Assembly (NCBI GenBank): GCA_046048055.1
Contig: JBJOGW010000016.1
Span: 1-64,000, forward strand
Length of the DNA stretch: 64,000 nt
Direction of reading: 5' to 3'
From: SYAC01 sp046048055
GTDB lineage: Bacteria > Planctomycetota > Phycisphaerae > Phycisphaerales > SM1A02
Made by a program: the position numbers and the translations under genes. Each line of letters begins with the position of its first letter. The stretch's first letter is position 1. The notes under the pieces were generated by a model. It made no database searches. It was not told the DNA's origin and saw nothing but the letters and a program-made list of their open reading frames with translations. Shown here one piece after another: positions 42,147 through 51,510 of the stretch.

Positions 42147-43787
42147 ATGAGCAGCCTTGAGCCCTTCGCGGAACTGGCCGTGGTGCTGGCCGTGGCGGCC
42201 GGCATTGGCGCCATCGGCACGCTGCTTCGACAACCGCTGATCGTGTCCTTCATCGGGGCCGGGATCCTGGTTGGCCCGGTGGGCCTGGGGCTGCTGAGCA
42301 TGAACCGGGAACTGGACCTGCTGGCCACCACGGGAATCAGCGTGCTGCTGTTCGTGGTGGGCCTGAAGCTCGACCTGAACATCATCCGCACCATGGGCCT
42401 GGTGTCGGCCGCCACCGGCCTGGGGCAGGTGGTGTTCACCTCGGTGGTGGGATTCGGCATCTGCCTGGCGCTCGACATGTCATGGATCGCCTCGCTGTAC
42501 GTGGCGGTGGCGCTCACCTTCTCGAGCACGATCATCATCGTGAAACTGCTCTCCGACAAGCGCGAGATCGACTCGCTGCACGGACGCATCGCCGTCGGCT
42601 TCCTGATCGTGCAGGATCTGGTGGTGGTGCTGGCCATGGTGGTGCTGTCCGCCCTGGGCGCCAGCACGGAGACGGTCGCGGGAGGCTCCATCGCCACCCA
42701 GGTGATGGTGCTGCTGGGCAAGATCCTGCTCTTCATGGCCTTCGTGGCAGTCCTGGCGCGCTTCGTGCTGCCGAGGGTAGTGGAGCGACTGGCACGAAGC
42801 CGGGAGTTGCTGCTGCTGTTCGCGGTGGCGTGGGCGGTGGCCCTGGCCGCGGCGGCGCACGCGCTGGGTTTCAGCCGCGAGGTCGGCGCCTTCCTGGCGG
42901 GCGTGTCCCTTGCGTCCTCGCCGTACCGCGAGACCCTGAGCGGCCGTCTGGCCAGCCTGCGCGACTTCCTGCTGCTGTTCTTCTTCATCAATCTCGGCGC
43001 GTCGCTGGAACTGGGCGCGCTGGGGGCCCAGGCGATCGCGGCCGGCGTGCTCTCCGTCTTCGTGCTGGTGGGCAATCCGCTGATCGTGATGGTGATCATG
43101 GGCCTGCTGGGGTATCGCAAGCGCACGGGGTTCCTGGCCGGGCTCACCGTGGCGCAGATCAGCGAGTTCTCGCTGATCCTGGGCGCCCTGGGCGTGTCGC
43201 TTGGACACATCGACCGCGAGACGCTCGGACTGATCACGCTGGTCGGCCTGGTCACGATCGCCCTGTCGACCTACCTGATCATCTATTCCCATCCGATCTA
43301 CGATCGAATCGGCGGACTGCTGGACGTGTTCGAACGACGCGTGCCTCATCGCGAACGCGACAAGACGGAAGCGGCGGCATCCCATCCGGAACTGGTCATC
43401 TTCGGTCTGGGGCGATACGGCAGCCGGATCGCGGAGGCCCTGCGCGATCGAGGCGCACGAGTGCTGGGCGTGGACTTTGATCCGCAGGTGGTGGCCCAGG
43501 CCGGCCAGCATGGCCTGCCCACGGTCTACGCCGACGCCACCGATCCGGACTTCGCCGAGTCCGTGCCGTTGTCCGAGGCACGATGGGTGATCTGCGCGGC
43601 ACCGGAACTGCATGCCAACCTGACACTGCTCAAGGCACTCCGCGAGCATGGCTACGCCGGACGCGTGGCGGTGACGAGTCACATCCAGGCCCACTCCGAG
43701 CGATTGCGAAGTTCCGGCGCGGATCTGGTGCTGCAACCGTTCCACGACGCCTCGGAGCGAGCGGCCGTGGCGTTGCTGAAGGATTGA
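42147..43787 (+). CDS. Kef-type cation:proton antiporter with RCK/TrkA-N domain
   Basis: A 546-residue inner-membrane protein of the CPA2 family. The membrane part (about 1-390) has about twelve segments, with FIGAGILVGPVGLGLL, FSSTIIIVKLLSDKREID and FLIVQDLVVVLAMVVL typical of KefB/KefC. The TrkA-N domain (about 410-546) has VIFGLGRYGSRIAEALRDRG, a nucleotide-binding fold. It probably exchanges K+ or Na+ for protons in response to stress. Its start lies three bases after the universal stress gene, so the two are co-translated. No glutathione gate residue is deducible. Confidence 0.92.
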   Translation: MSSLEPFAELAVVLAVAAGIGAIGTLLRQPLIVSFIGAGILVGPVGLGLLSMNRELDLLATTGISVLLFVVGLKLDLNIIRTMGLVSAATGLGQVVFTSVVGFGICLALDMSWIASLYVAVALTFSSTIIIVKLLSDKREIDSLHGRIAVGFLIVQDLVVVLAMVVLSALGASTETVAGGSIATQVMVLLGKILLFMAFVAVLARFVLPRVVERLARSRELLLLFAVAWAVALAAAAHALGFSREVGAFLAGVSLASSPYRETLSGRLASLRDFLLLFFFINLGASLELGALGAQAIAAGVLSVFVLVGNPLIVMVIMGLLGYRKRTGFLAGLTVAQISEFSLILGALGVSLGHIDRETLGLITLVGLVTIALSTYLIIYSHPIYDRIGGLLDVFERRVPHRERDKTEAAASHPELVIFGLGRYGSRIAEALRDRGARVLGVDFDPQVVAQAGQHGLPTVYADATDPDFAESVPLSEARWVICAAPELHANLTLLKALREHGYAGRVAVTSHIQAHSERLRSSGADLVLQPFHDASERAAVALLKD

Positions 43788-43811
43788 CGGTGCGCACGGC
43801 GGATCGAACCC

Positions 43812-43817
43812 TATGCT
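43812..43817 (+). promoter_or_regulatory. TANNNT -10 element of the P-type ATPase gene
   Basis: TATGCT ten bases before the ATG at 43828; an ATG at 43813 lies inside the hexamer. Confidence 0.5.
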
Positions 43818-43827
43818 GGCGCACGGC

Positions 43828-46566
43828 ATGGGCACCTCGTGGCACGCGATCCCGACTGCGGACCTCGGCCCCTCGCTGCATGGCGATGCGACCCGTGGCC
43901 TGACGTCGATCGAGGCCGCGGCGAGGCTGCGTCGGGATGGCCCCAACCGGATCACCGTCCGCCGCGGGCGGCCCCTGTGGGCGCTGGCCCTGGCCCAGTT
44001 CCACGCACCGCTGGTCTACATCCTCCTGGTGGCGGGCGCGGTCATGATGGTGCTGGGCGACACGGTGGATGCGGCGGTCATCTGGGGCGTGGTGGTCGCG
44101 AACGCGGCGATCGGATTCCTGCAGGAGGCCCGGGCCGTGAAGGCCATCGACGGCCTGAGTCGTGCGTTGCATGTGGAGTCCTGGGTGATCCGCGATGGCA
44201 TCCGCAGCCGCGTGGATGCGGAGCGACTGGTGCGCGGTGATCTGGTGGCCCTGGAGTCCGGGGACCGCGTGCCTGCGGACCTGCGTCTGTTGGAGGTCCG
44301 CGACCTTCAGGTGGACGAGTCCTCGCTCACGGGCGAGTCCGAGCCGGTGGCCAAGGACCCCTCCCCATTGCTGGCGGACGCGGTGCTGGCCGATCGCCGG
44401 AACATGGCCCACGCCGGATCGCTGGTCACGCGCGGGCAGGGCCAGGGCATGGTGGTGGCAGCCGGGGACAGCACCGAACTCGGACGCATCAGCGAGATGC
44501 TGGCCCATGCCACCGAGATCGCCACCCCACTCACCCGAAAGCTTGCCGCATTCAGCGGACTGCTCCTGTGGGTGATCCTGGCGGTCGCGGCACTGGCCTT
44601 TGCGGTGGGCGTGTGGCGCGGCCAGCCCTCGGCCGACACCTTCAAGGCCGCCGTGGCGTTGGCCGTGGGCGCGATTCCCGAGGGCCTGCCGGCTGCGGTC
44701 ACGATCATGCTGGCCGTGGGCGTTTCGCGCATGGCCGCACGGCAGGCGATCATCCGCAAGTTGCCCGCGGTGGAGGCGCTAGGCAGCACCACCGTGATCT
44801 GCTCGGACAAGACCGGCACGCTCACGCGCAACCAGATGACGGTGCAGCAGGTGCTGGCTGGCGGCGAGCATTTCCGGATCGAGGGCGTTGGCTATGCGCC
44901 GGTCGGGGGCATCGTGGGGGCCGACGGTTCCACGATCGCCGAGTCTCCTCCGGCGTTGCGGGCCACCCTGCTTTGCGCTGCCGGCTGCAACGATGCCCGG
45001 CTGGTCACCAAGCCGGAAGGTCCCTCGATCGAGGGCGACCCAACCGAGGGTGCACTGCTGGTGGCGGCCGCCAAGGGCGGCGTGCTGGACTCGATCGCCG
45101 CTTGGCCGCGCCGCAACGCGATCCCCTTCGAACCGGATCGACAGTGGATGGCCACGCTGCATGAGCGTCAGGGCCCGGCCGGAGGCGGCTTCGTGATCCT
45201 GGTCAAGGGATCCGTGGAACGGGTGCTGGACCTGTGCGGGACCGACCGCGTGCGGTGCATGGGTCCCGATGGCATGACGCGTGAGGTGGAGGCCTCTTCC
45301 GTGCTCCGGATGGCCGAGGCCATGGCATCGGAAGGACTTCGGGTGCTTGCGATGGCGTGGTCCGAGCGTGCCGATGCCCCGGTCACCCTGGAGCCGGAGG
45401 ACGTGCCACAGGGCCTGGTTCTTCTGGGTCTGGCGGGAATGCTGGATCCTCCAAGGCCCGAGGCCATGGCCTCGGTGGCGGCATGCCATGCGGCAGGCGT
45501 GCGCGTGAAGATGATCACGGGCGACCATGCCCATACCGCGGCCAGGATCGCCCAGTTGATGGGCATCGCCGGCAGCCCTGACCAGCCTCCGCACGTGCTG
45601 ACCGGTGCCTCGATGGCCACCATGACCGATGAGGCGTTGACGGAGGCGGCCGAGACCACGGACGTGTTCGCGCGCATGACCCCGGAGCAGAAGCTGCGGC
45701 TGGTGCGCGCCCTCCAGACGCGCCATCACGTGGTGGCCATGACGGGTGACGGCGTGAACGACGCCCCGGCGCTACGACAGGCGGACATCGGCGTGGCCAT
45801 GGGCCGGACCGGCACGGAGGTGGCCAAGGACGCGGCGGACATGGTGCTGGCCAATGACAACTTCGCCAGCATCGAGGCGGCCGTGGAGGAGGGCCGCAGC
45901 GTCTTCTCCAACCTGACCAAGTTCATCGGATGGACGCTTCCCACCAACGTGGGCGAGGCCTTTCTGCTGCTGACCGCCATCCTGATGGGATGGCCGCTGC
46001 CGTTTCAGCCGGTGCAGGCGCTGTACATCAACATGGTCACGGCCGTGCTGCTGGGCATGCCCCTCATCTTCGAGCCGCGGGACCCGGCCATCATGCACCA
46101 TCCACCCCGCGACCCGCGACGGCCGCTGCTCACCGTGGAGCTGTTCATGCGGGTCGGATTCGTGTCGCTGCTCTTCGGGATCGCCTCGATGCTGCTGTTC
46201 GACTGGCAACTTCGCCGCGGCGCGGATCTTGCCACGGCGCAGACCACCGTGGTGTGCACCATCGTGATCGCGGAGATCTTCTACCTGTTCCCCACGCGCG
46301 CCCTGCTGCAGCCGGCCTGGAGCGTGCCGCTGTTCGCCAACCGATGGCTCTGGGCGGGGATCCTGTCCATGCTGGGCCTGCAGTGGGCGGCGATGGAACT
46401 GCCCTGGATGCAGACCCTGTTTCGCATGGTGCCCCTGGATGCCGAGGGCTGGATGATGGCGACCGTGGCGGGCGTGGCCGTGCTGGTGCTGGTTGAGCTG
46501 GAGAAGGGCGCGCGACGATGGGTGGCGGCCCGCCGCGGAGGAGGCCGCGATCCCTTCGAGGCATGA
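43828..46566 (+). CDS. Cation-transporting P-type ATPase, P2A-like
   Basis: A 912-residue inner-membrane ion pump. Visible parts in order are the N-terminal cation-ATPase domain, DESSLTGESEPVAKD in the actuator domain, the M4 block AIPEGLPAAVTIMLAVG (calcium-type P2A), the phosphorylated Asp in CSDKTGTLTRNQMT, the hinge VAMTGDGVNDAPAL and six C-terminal membrane helices (about 660-900). The PEGLPA sequence favours Ca2+ or Mn2+ over Na+/K+. The ATG at 43828 was chosen by the TATGCT spacing. It follows the Kef gene by 40 bases and may share regulation with it. Confidence 0.92.
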   Translation: MGTSWHAIPTADLGPSLHGDATRGLTSIEAAARLRRDGPNRITVRRGRPLWALALAQFHAPLVYILLVAGAVMMVLGDTVDAAVIWGVVVANAAIGFLQEARAVKAIDGLSRALHVESWVIRDGIRSRVDAERLVRGDLVALESGDRVPADLRLLEVRDLQVDESSLTGESEPVAKDPSPLLADAVLADRRNMAHAGSLVTRGQGQGMVVAAGDSTELGRISEMLAHATEIATPLTRKLAAFSGLLLWVILAVAALAFAVGVWRGQPSADTFKAAVALAVGAIPEGLPAAVTIMLAVGVSRMAARQAIIRKLPAVEALGSTTVICSDKTGTLTRNQMTVQQVLAGGEHFRIEGVGYAPVGGIVGADGSTIAESPPALRATLLCAAGCNDARLVTKPEGPSIEGDPTEGALLVAAAKGGVLDSIAAWPRRNAIPFEPDRQWMATLHERQGPAGGGFVILVKGSVERVLDLCGTDRVRCMGPDGMTREVEASSVLRMAEAMASEGLRVLAMAWSERADAPVTLEPEDVPQGLVLLGLAGMLDPPRPEAMASVAACHAAGVRVKMITGDHAHTAARIAQLMGIAGSPDQPPHVLTGASMATMTDEALTEAAETTDVFARMTPEQKLRLVRALQTRHHVVAMTGDGVNDAPALRQADIGVAMGRTGTEVAKDAADMVLANDNFASIEAAVEEGRSVFSNLTKFIGWTLPTNVGEAFLLLTAILMGWPLPFQPVQALYINMVTAVLLGMPLIFEPRDPAIMHHPPRDPRRPLLTVELFMRVGFVSLLFGIASMLLFDWQLRRGADLATAQTTVVCTIVIAEIFYLFPTRALLQPAWSVPLFANRWLWAGILSMLGLQWAAMELPWMQTLFRMVPLDAEGWMMATVAGVAVLVLVELEKGARRWVAARRGGGRDPFEA

Positions 46567-46587
46567 CGGGATTCGGAGCCCGGTCGG

Positions 46588-46593
46588 TACATT
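46588..46593 (+). promoter_or_regulatory. TANNNT -10 element
   Basis: TACATT nine bases before the ATG at 46603. Confidence 0.45.
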
Positions 46594-46602
46594 GAACCCG
46601 CC

Positions 46603-48921
46603 ATGGGTGCGGCCTCTCCACATGCCGGCGACGCGTCCGACGCCCCGCCCGGAACGCTGCAACGGCTCCTGAACGTGCTGACACACGCCGCCAGCGACTT
46701 CATCGCGCTTCCCGCCACGGAGATCCCGGCCACCATCGACCGAACCCTGCGTGAGGTCGGCGAACTGTTCGACGTCGACCGGGCCTACCTGTTCGAGATC
46801 AGCGACGACGACCGCGTGATGTCCAACACGCACGAGTGGTGTGCCCGGGGCATCTCGCCGGAGATCGGCAACCTGCAGGACGTGCCCACGACCATCTGCG
46901 CGTGGTGGATGGGCCGGCTCCGCGAGGGCGGCGTGATCAATCTTCGCTCGCTGGATGACCTTCCTCCCGAGGCCCGCGGCTCGCGCGCCATCCTGGAGCC
47001 CCAGCGGATCCAGGCTCTGCTTGCGCTGCCGATGATCTGGAACGGGCGACTGATCGGATTCGCGGGATTCGACCACGTGCGCAGCCACCGGGTCTGGAAC
47101 GAGCTCGAGGTGGGCATCCTGCGACTGGTGGTGAGCATGTTCGCGCAGGCCTTCGAGCGGGCCCGTGTGGACGAGCGGCTGCAGCTGTCATCGAACGTGT
47201 TCAGTCATGCACTCGAGGGCATCTTCGTCACCGACAGCCAGCAGCGCATCCTGGAGGTGAACCCCAGCTTCACCACCATCACGGGCTACAGCCGGGAGCA
47301 GGCGCTCGGCCGCACGCCCAACATGCTGTCCAGCGGCCGTCACGGACCCGACTTCTACGACGCCATGTGGAACGCCCTGCACACGGTGGGCCACTGGCGC
47401 GGGGAGCTCTGGAATCGCCGGTGCAACGGCGAGCTCTACCTGGAGACCCTGACCATCTCCACGGTCCACAACGCGCACGGCAAGGTGGAGAACTACGTGG
47501 GCGTGTTCCAGGACATCACGCGGCTGAAGGAACAGGAGGAGCGGCTGGAGGAGATGGCCTACTGCGATCCCCTCACCAAGCTGCCCAACCGCGCGCTGCT
47601 GGGTGATCGCATGAAGCAGGCGCTGGCCCAGGTGCGCCGTACCGGCGAGATGATGGCGGTGTGCTACCTGGATCTGGACCATTTCAAGCCGATCAACGAC
47701 CAGCATGGGCATGACGCGGGCGATCGCCTGCTTGTGGAGATGTCGCACCGGCTCAACGGCGCGCTGCGGGCCGGCGACACGGTGGCCCGTCTCGGTGGCG
47801 ACGAGTTCGTGCTGCTCCTGCAGGGGCTCGGCTCCACCGAGGAGAGCGATCGGGCCCTGGACCGGGTGCTGAAGGCGGTGCGCGAGCCGTACGCCGTGGC
47901 CCGGGACGCCATGGTGTCGCTCTCCTCCAGCATCGGCGTGCGCATGGTGCGCCACGAGGAGGCCGCCACCGACCCCGACACCCTGCTGCGTCAGGCCGAT
48001 CAGGCCATGTACGCGGCCAAGCAGCAGGGCCGGGACCGGTGCCACTACTTCGATCCCGAGAGCGATCGACGCGTGGTGCTGCGACGCGACCACATCGCGC
48101 GGCTGGCCCGCGCCCTCGAGGCCGGCGAACTGCGCGTGCACTACCAGCCGGTGGTGGATCTGGGCAGCGGCGACATCCGTTGGATGGAAGCCCTGGTCCG
48201 TTGGGAGCGACCCGATCGGGGGCTGCTGTGCCCCAAGGACTTCCTCCCATCGATCGAGGATGACGAGGTCATCACCCGACTCTCCGCGTTCGTGATGGAC
48301 CGGGCGATGGCCGACTGCGAGCGATGGCGGGACGTCGGCGTGTCCGCCGGCGTCAGCGTGAACGTGTCGGCCATGGATCTGCGCGATGGACACTTCCTGG
48401 CTCGCCTGGGCGACCTGCTGGAGCGCCACCCTCGGGTTCCGGCCACGATGCTCCGCCTGGAGGTGGTGGAGACGGCAGCGCTGGGAGACCTGTCGCTCAC
48501 GTCGCGGGTCATGGACACGTGCGCCGGTCTGGGCGTGCGCTTCGCGCTTGATGACTTCGGGACCGGTTACTCCTCCCTGGCGTACCTGCGTCGCCTGCCA
48601 GTGGCCGCCCTGAAGATCGATTCATCCTTCGTGCGGCACATGCTCGAACCGCGAAACAACGACTTCGCCATCGTGAAGGGCGTGATCGAGCTGGCCCACG
48701 TGTTCGGCCGTCAGTCGATCGCCGAGGGCGTGGAGCACCTGGAACACATCACGGCGCTGCGCGATCTGGGCTGCGACATGGGGCAGGGATTCGCCATCGC
48801 AGAGCCCATGGCCATGGACCGCCTCCTTGGCTGGTGTGCCAGCTGGTCGGAGCGGCGCCGCACGATCATGGGGCACGATCGTGCGGCAGGAACTCCCGCA
48901 CGTGGTCGGGCCGGGACCTAG
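46603..48921 (+). CDS. GAF-PAS-GGDEF-EAL cyclic-di-GMP enzyme
   Basis: A 772-residue cytoplasmic protein. GAF (about 30-190) and PAS (about 195-308) sensor domains are followed by a cyclase domain (about 315-480) with intact GGDEF (398-402) and an RxxD inhibitory site five residues before it. The EAL domain (about 490-760) keeps EALVRW, the Asn of VNVSAM, Glu of VVETA, DDFGTGYSSL and the Lys of ALKID, so both activities look possible. No FIST partner adjoins it. It resembles the protein at 9150 in its output half but has a different sensor half. Confidence 0.92.
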   Translation: MGAASPHAGDASDAPPGTLQRLLNVLTHAASDFIALPATEIPATIDRTLREVGELFDVDRAYLFEISDDDRVMSNTHEWCARGISPEIGNLQDVPTTICAWWMGRLREGGVINLRSLDDLPPEARGSRAILEPQRIQALLALPMIWNGRLIGFAGFDHVRSHRVWNELEVGILRLVVSMFAQAFERARVDERLQLSSNVFSHALEGIFVTDSQQRILEVNPSFTTITGYSREQALGRTPNMLSSGRHGPDFYDAMWNALHTVGHWRGELWNRRCNGELYLETLTISTVHNAHGKVENYVGVFQDITRLKEQEERLEEMAYCDPLTKLPNRALLGDRMKQALAQVRRTGEMMAVCYLDLDHFKPINDQHGHDAGDRLLVEMSHRLNGALRAGDTVARLGGDEFVLLLQGLGSTEESDRALDRVLKAVREPYAVARDAMVSLSSSIGVRMVRHEEAATDPDTLLRQADQAMYAAKQQGRDRCHYFDPESDRRVVLRRDHIARLARALEAGELRVHYQPVVDLGSGDIRWMEALVRWERPDRGLLCPKDFLPSIEDDEVITRLSAFVMDRAMADCERWRDVGVSAGVSVNVSAMDLRDGHFLARLGDLLERHPRVPATMLRLEVVETAALGDLSLTSRVMDTCAGLGVRFALDDFGTGYSSLAYLRRLPVAALKIDSSFVRHMLEPRNNDFAIVKGVIELAHVFGRQSIAEGVEHLEHITALRDLGCDMGQGFAIAEPMAMDRLLGWCASWSERRRTIMGHDRAAGTPARGRAGT
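48858..48886. repeat. Perfect 10-base inverted repeat inside a gene end
   Basis: CCGCACGATC and GATCGTGCGG are exact inverted repeats around nine bases, lying inside the last part of the GGDEF-EAL gene and about 45 bases before the ABC ATPase start. It may be an operator or weak stop; no U-run follows. Confidence 0.4.
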
Positions 48922-48924
48922 ATT
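48919..48924 (+). promoter_or_regulatory. TANNNT -10 element of the ABC ATPase gene
   Basis: TAGATT six bases before the ATG at 48931; its first T and A belong to the stop codon of the upstream gene. Confidence 0.45.
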
Positions 48925-48930
48925 CAGGGC

Positions 48931-49788
48931 ATGCCCATCTCCCGATCGACCCCCGAGGTTCTGGTGGAGGACCTGCACAAGGCCTTCGACGCCAAGCCGG
49001 TGCTGACAGGCGTGAATCTCCGGATCGGACGCGGCGAGATGGTGGCCATCGTGGGTGGCTCGGGCTGCGGCAAGACCGTGCTGCTGAAGCACATCACGGG
49101 GCATCTGCACCCGGACAAGGGCCGCGTGCTTGTGGCGGACCATGACGTGGATCCGGGCGTGGATGGCATGGCGCCGCTGCTGGACATCACCTCGGCGAGC
49201 GAGCGACGGATGGACGAGTTGCGCAACCACTGGGCGGTGGTGTTCCAGCGCAACGCGCTGCTCACCGGCACCGTGTTCGACAACCTCTCCATGCTGCCTC
49301 GCGAGAATCGCGGGCTGACCGACGAGCAGATCCGTCCGCTCGCGATCCGGGCCCTGCGTGACGTGGGACTGGACCCCGACCTGGTGATGGACCGTGATCG
49401 CGACATGCTCTCGGGCGGCATGGCCAAGCGGGTGGCCATCGCCCGGGCGCTGGTGATGGACCCGGTCCTGGTCCTCTACGACGAACCCACGGCCGGTCTG
49501 GATCCCGAGATGTGCGTGCAGATCCACGACCTGATCCAGGCCACGCACCGCACGCAGCCTGCCCTGGCCGCCACGCGAGCGGGCGTGGTGCGGACCTCGG
49601 TGGTGGTCACGCATGACACGGAACTGCTTCGTCGGCTGCAGCCGCGCGTGATCATGCTGCACGCGGGCGGCGTGCTGTTCGACGGCGCGTTCGAGGCCTT
49701 CGCCCAGAGCCAGGATCCGCACATCGCGCCGTACCTGGCCCAGATGCACGCGTTGCACCTTCGCTCGCCGGGCGCCCCGAAGGCTTGA
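48931..49788 (+). CDS. ABC transporter ATPase, Mla/Ttg2A-like
   Basis: A 285-residue cytoplasmic ATPase. Walker A is GGSGCGKT, the Q-loop is VVFQRNALLTGTVFDN, the signature is LSGGMAKRVAIARAL, Walker B is VLYDEPTAGLDP and the H-loop is VVTHD. The FQxxALxxxxTVxxN and SGGMxKRxxxAR patterns are those of lipid-transport ATPases (MlaF/Ttg2A). No MlaE permease or MCE gene adjoins it, so it either serves distant partners or is an orphan. The protein is slightly longer than MlaF, with an insert (residues about 70-90) after Walker A. Confidence 0.88.
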   Translation: MPISRSTPEVLVEDLHKAFDAKPVLTGVNLRIGRGEMVAIVGGSGCGKTVLLKHITGHLHPDKGRVLVADHDVDPGVDGMAPLLDITSASERRMDELRNHWAVVFQRNALLTGTVFDNLSMLPRENRGLTDEQIRPLAIRALRDVGLDPDLVMDRDRDMLSGGMAKRVAIARALVMDPVLVLYDEPTAGLDPEMCVQIHDLIQATHRTQPALAATRAGVVRTSVVVTHDTELLRRLQPRVIMLHAGGVLFDGAFEAFAQSQDPHIAPYLAQMHALHLRSPGAPKA

Positions 49789-49806
49789 TCGTCGGCGCGC
49801 GGCCGT

Positions 49807-50250
49807 TCAGTGCGAGAACTCGAGCACGGTCTTGCCGCCGCCGTCATTCAGTCGCAGCAGCCCGCCCTGCACGCTGAAGCCTCGGACGGAGGCCAGGGCC
49901 TCCAGATAACGCTGCTCGCGCGCCATCCGCTCGGGCGATCCGCCCATCTTGGTGGACGCGAGCGACCCGAATTCCAGCAGCCCGGTGCCCGCGGTGCAGG
50001 ACCCCGCAAAGCGATTCACCCCGGAGTGACCGCTCACGCCGCCGTCTGGCGCAAACTCCAGGGTGAGCGGCTGATTGGGATCGGCCCCCTGGCCCCCCAT
50101 GGCCACACAGACCCAGGTTCCTGTGCGCAGCGAGGCTGGATCGGTCTGTGCCCTCTTCTCGGTCTCGACCCATGCTGGCTGCGAGGAGCAGCCGGCGATC
50201 AGGAGGACGAGCAGCAAGGCGGCGAGATGGCGCAACGGGGTCATGTGCAT
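49807..50250 (-). CDS. META-domain lipoprotein
   Basis: A protein of 147 residues from the ATG at 50250, or 145 from the next ATG. The leader ends LIAGCSS, a lipobox with Cys near residue 22. The mature part has the HslJ/META pattern: TWVCVAMGG, LEFAPDGGVSGHSGVNRFAG, STKMGG with the paired MAREQRYLEAL, and a final strand. It is an outer- or inner-membrane lipoprotein of unknown function. A GGAAAGG ribosome site lies about 12 bases upstream. Upstream in-frame codons to 50460 lack signal features and were rejected. Confidence 0.8.
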   Translation of the reverse strand: MHMTPLRHLAALLLVLLIAGCSSQPAWVETEKRAQTDPASLRTGTWVCVAMGGQGADPNQPLTLEFAPDGGVSGHSGVNRFAGSCTAGTGLLEFGSLASTKMGGSPERMAREQRYLEALASVRGFSVQGGLLRLNDGGGKTVLEFSH

Positions 50251-50513
50251 GGTTCGGGCCTTTCCGGGGCCCGAAGCGTAGCGGCTGTCGACAGGTTCCA
50301 TGGATCCGGGCGAGACCCGGTCGGATTGCGTCCCGGCGCAAGGAGAGCCGTGCCACACCTGCGGTGATCGCGAGGAGGTCGGGGAGTTGCGAGTGAATTT
50401 CTTGAGGGTCCCTTGGAACGAGGCATCCATGCAGGCCCCGCCGGACACGGCCGCGACCACATGGCGTGGACGGGCCCACGGACCGGCGGGGAACCAACCA
50501 AGGAGACATCCTC

Positions 50514-51251
50514 ATGCCCCCGCTTGCCCAGACCGTTCGCTGCCTTCCCCTTCTCGGGGTGCTGCTTGCCGCCCCCGCCCATGCCGTGCTGGTGCTGGGC
50601 AACGGCGACTCGATCAACCTGGCCGAGCTCATGGCCAGCAACGACCGCTCGTTCATCGTGAACGACAAGTTGTTCCGCTTCGAGTCGTTCAGCTCGTCTC
50701 AGTCCGACGCCTCGCTCTACAACGTGGTCGGGTTCGTGTCCCTGAACCCGAACCAGTTCGGGCAGTTCAACGTGGGCTTCGACCTGATCGGGCCCTTTGG
50801 CGACGGCACACCGGGCGACGGCGTCGTGCACGACCTGAACCTGCAGTACGAGGTGTCGGTGCTGCCGGAGTTCTACGCCCAGGGTGTGCGACTCTGCGAT
50901 GCCCGCCTCACCTTCAACGGCTCGGCTGGAGCGGACGGATCCTTCACCCGCGTGGACGAGACCATCTTCGACCTGGACGCCAACCAGTTTCTGGGCAACA
51001 TGGCCACCTACGACATCTTCGGCCCGCCACGCGAGACGCTGTACAGCACCGGCCTGGACTTCTGCGAGATCTTCGGCACCGACGGCTACCGTGCCTTCGA
51101 GGTGAACAAGGACATGAAGTTCTTCGCCGCCACGGCGAACGACTTCGCCACGGCCTCGTTCATCCGGCAGGAGTTCAGCCAGATCCCGGCTCCAGGCGCG
51201 GTGGCGCTGCTAGGCGCGGCAGGACTGGCCGCGCGACGTCGGCGGGCGTGA
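50514..51251 (+). CDS. PEP-CTERM-type secreted protein, tandem copy 1
   Basis: A 245-residue exported protein, start at ATG 50514 preceded by AAGGAGAC. The signal peptide ends near APAHA. The mature protein begins VLVLGNGDSINL and contains YNVVGFVSLNPN, NVGFDLIGPFGDGTPGDG, FRFESF and FAATANDFATASFIRQEF, nearly all repeated in the gene at 51511. Two Cys remain (RLCDA and DFCEIFG). The tail is PAPGAVALLGAAGLAARRRRA. The family is unknown to me. A terminator hairpin lies at 51272. Confidence 0.88.
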   Translation: MPPLAQTVRCLPLLGVLLAAPAHAVLVLGNGDSINLAELMASNDRSFIVNDKLFRFESFSSSQSDASLYNVVGFVSLNPNQFGQFNVGFDLIGPFGDGTPGDGVVHDLNLQYEVSVLPEFYAQGVRLCDARLTFNGSAGADGSFTRVDETIFDLDANQFLGNMATYDIFGPPRETLYSTGLDFCEIFGTDGYRAFEVNKDMKFFAATANDFATASFIRQEFSQIPAPGAVALLGAAGLAARRRRA

Positions 51252-51271
51252 TCAACACCATCCGTGCGTTC

Positions 51272-51304
51272 GGGCGGGTCGTCGGATCATCCGGCGGCCC
51301 GCCC
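51272..51304 (+). terminator. Terminator hairpin of tandem copy 1
   Basis: GGGCGGGTCGTCGGAT pairs with ATCCGGCGGCCCGCCC (two G-U pairs, tiny loop) and TTGTCGTTT follows. It separates the transcripts of the two paralogues. Confidence 0.65.
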
Positions 51305-51510
51305 TTGTCGTTTGGGGGCAAGGACGGCATCGCGCGCCCTGCGGGCGAGTCTTCGCGAACAACGAGGAAAGCGGGCGGTTTGCCGACGCATCCCGTCGCC
51401 CCACCGGATCGCGGCCATGTTGAAGGTCTGTCCCGGAAGCGGCGGCCGCTCACCACACGGTGTGGAGGGATGGCAGGCCGGTGAGTCCGGGACCCTCAGG
51501 AGACAACCTC

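Noticed and set aside
39507..42233. A 908-residue frame on the minus strand across four genes
   Set aside because: The plus-strand genes there (persulfide dioxygenase, YgaP-like, universal stress) have full family motifs; the opposite frame is His/Arg/Gly-rich antisense noise of GC-rich codons.
42480..43955. A 491-residue frame opposite the Kef-type gene
   Set aside because: Same reason: antisense of an unambiguous membrane protein.
50254..50274. Stem-loop TCGGGCC/GGCCCGA around the ribosome site of the META lipoprotein, considered as a translation switch
   Set aside because: A TACGCT element at 50275-50280 would start the transcript inside the stem, so the hairpin would not form in the mRNA.
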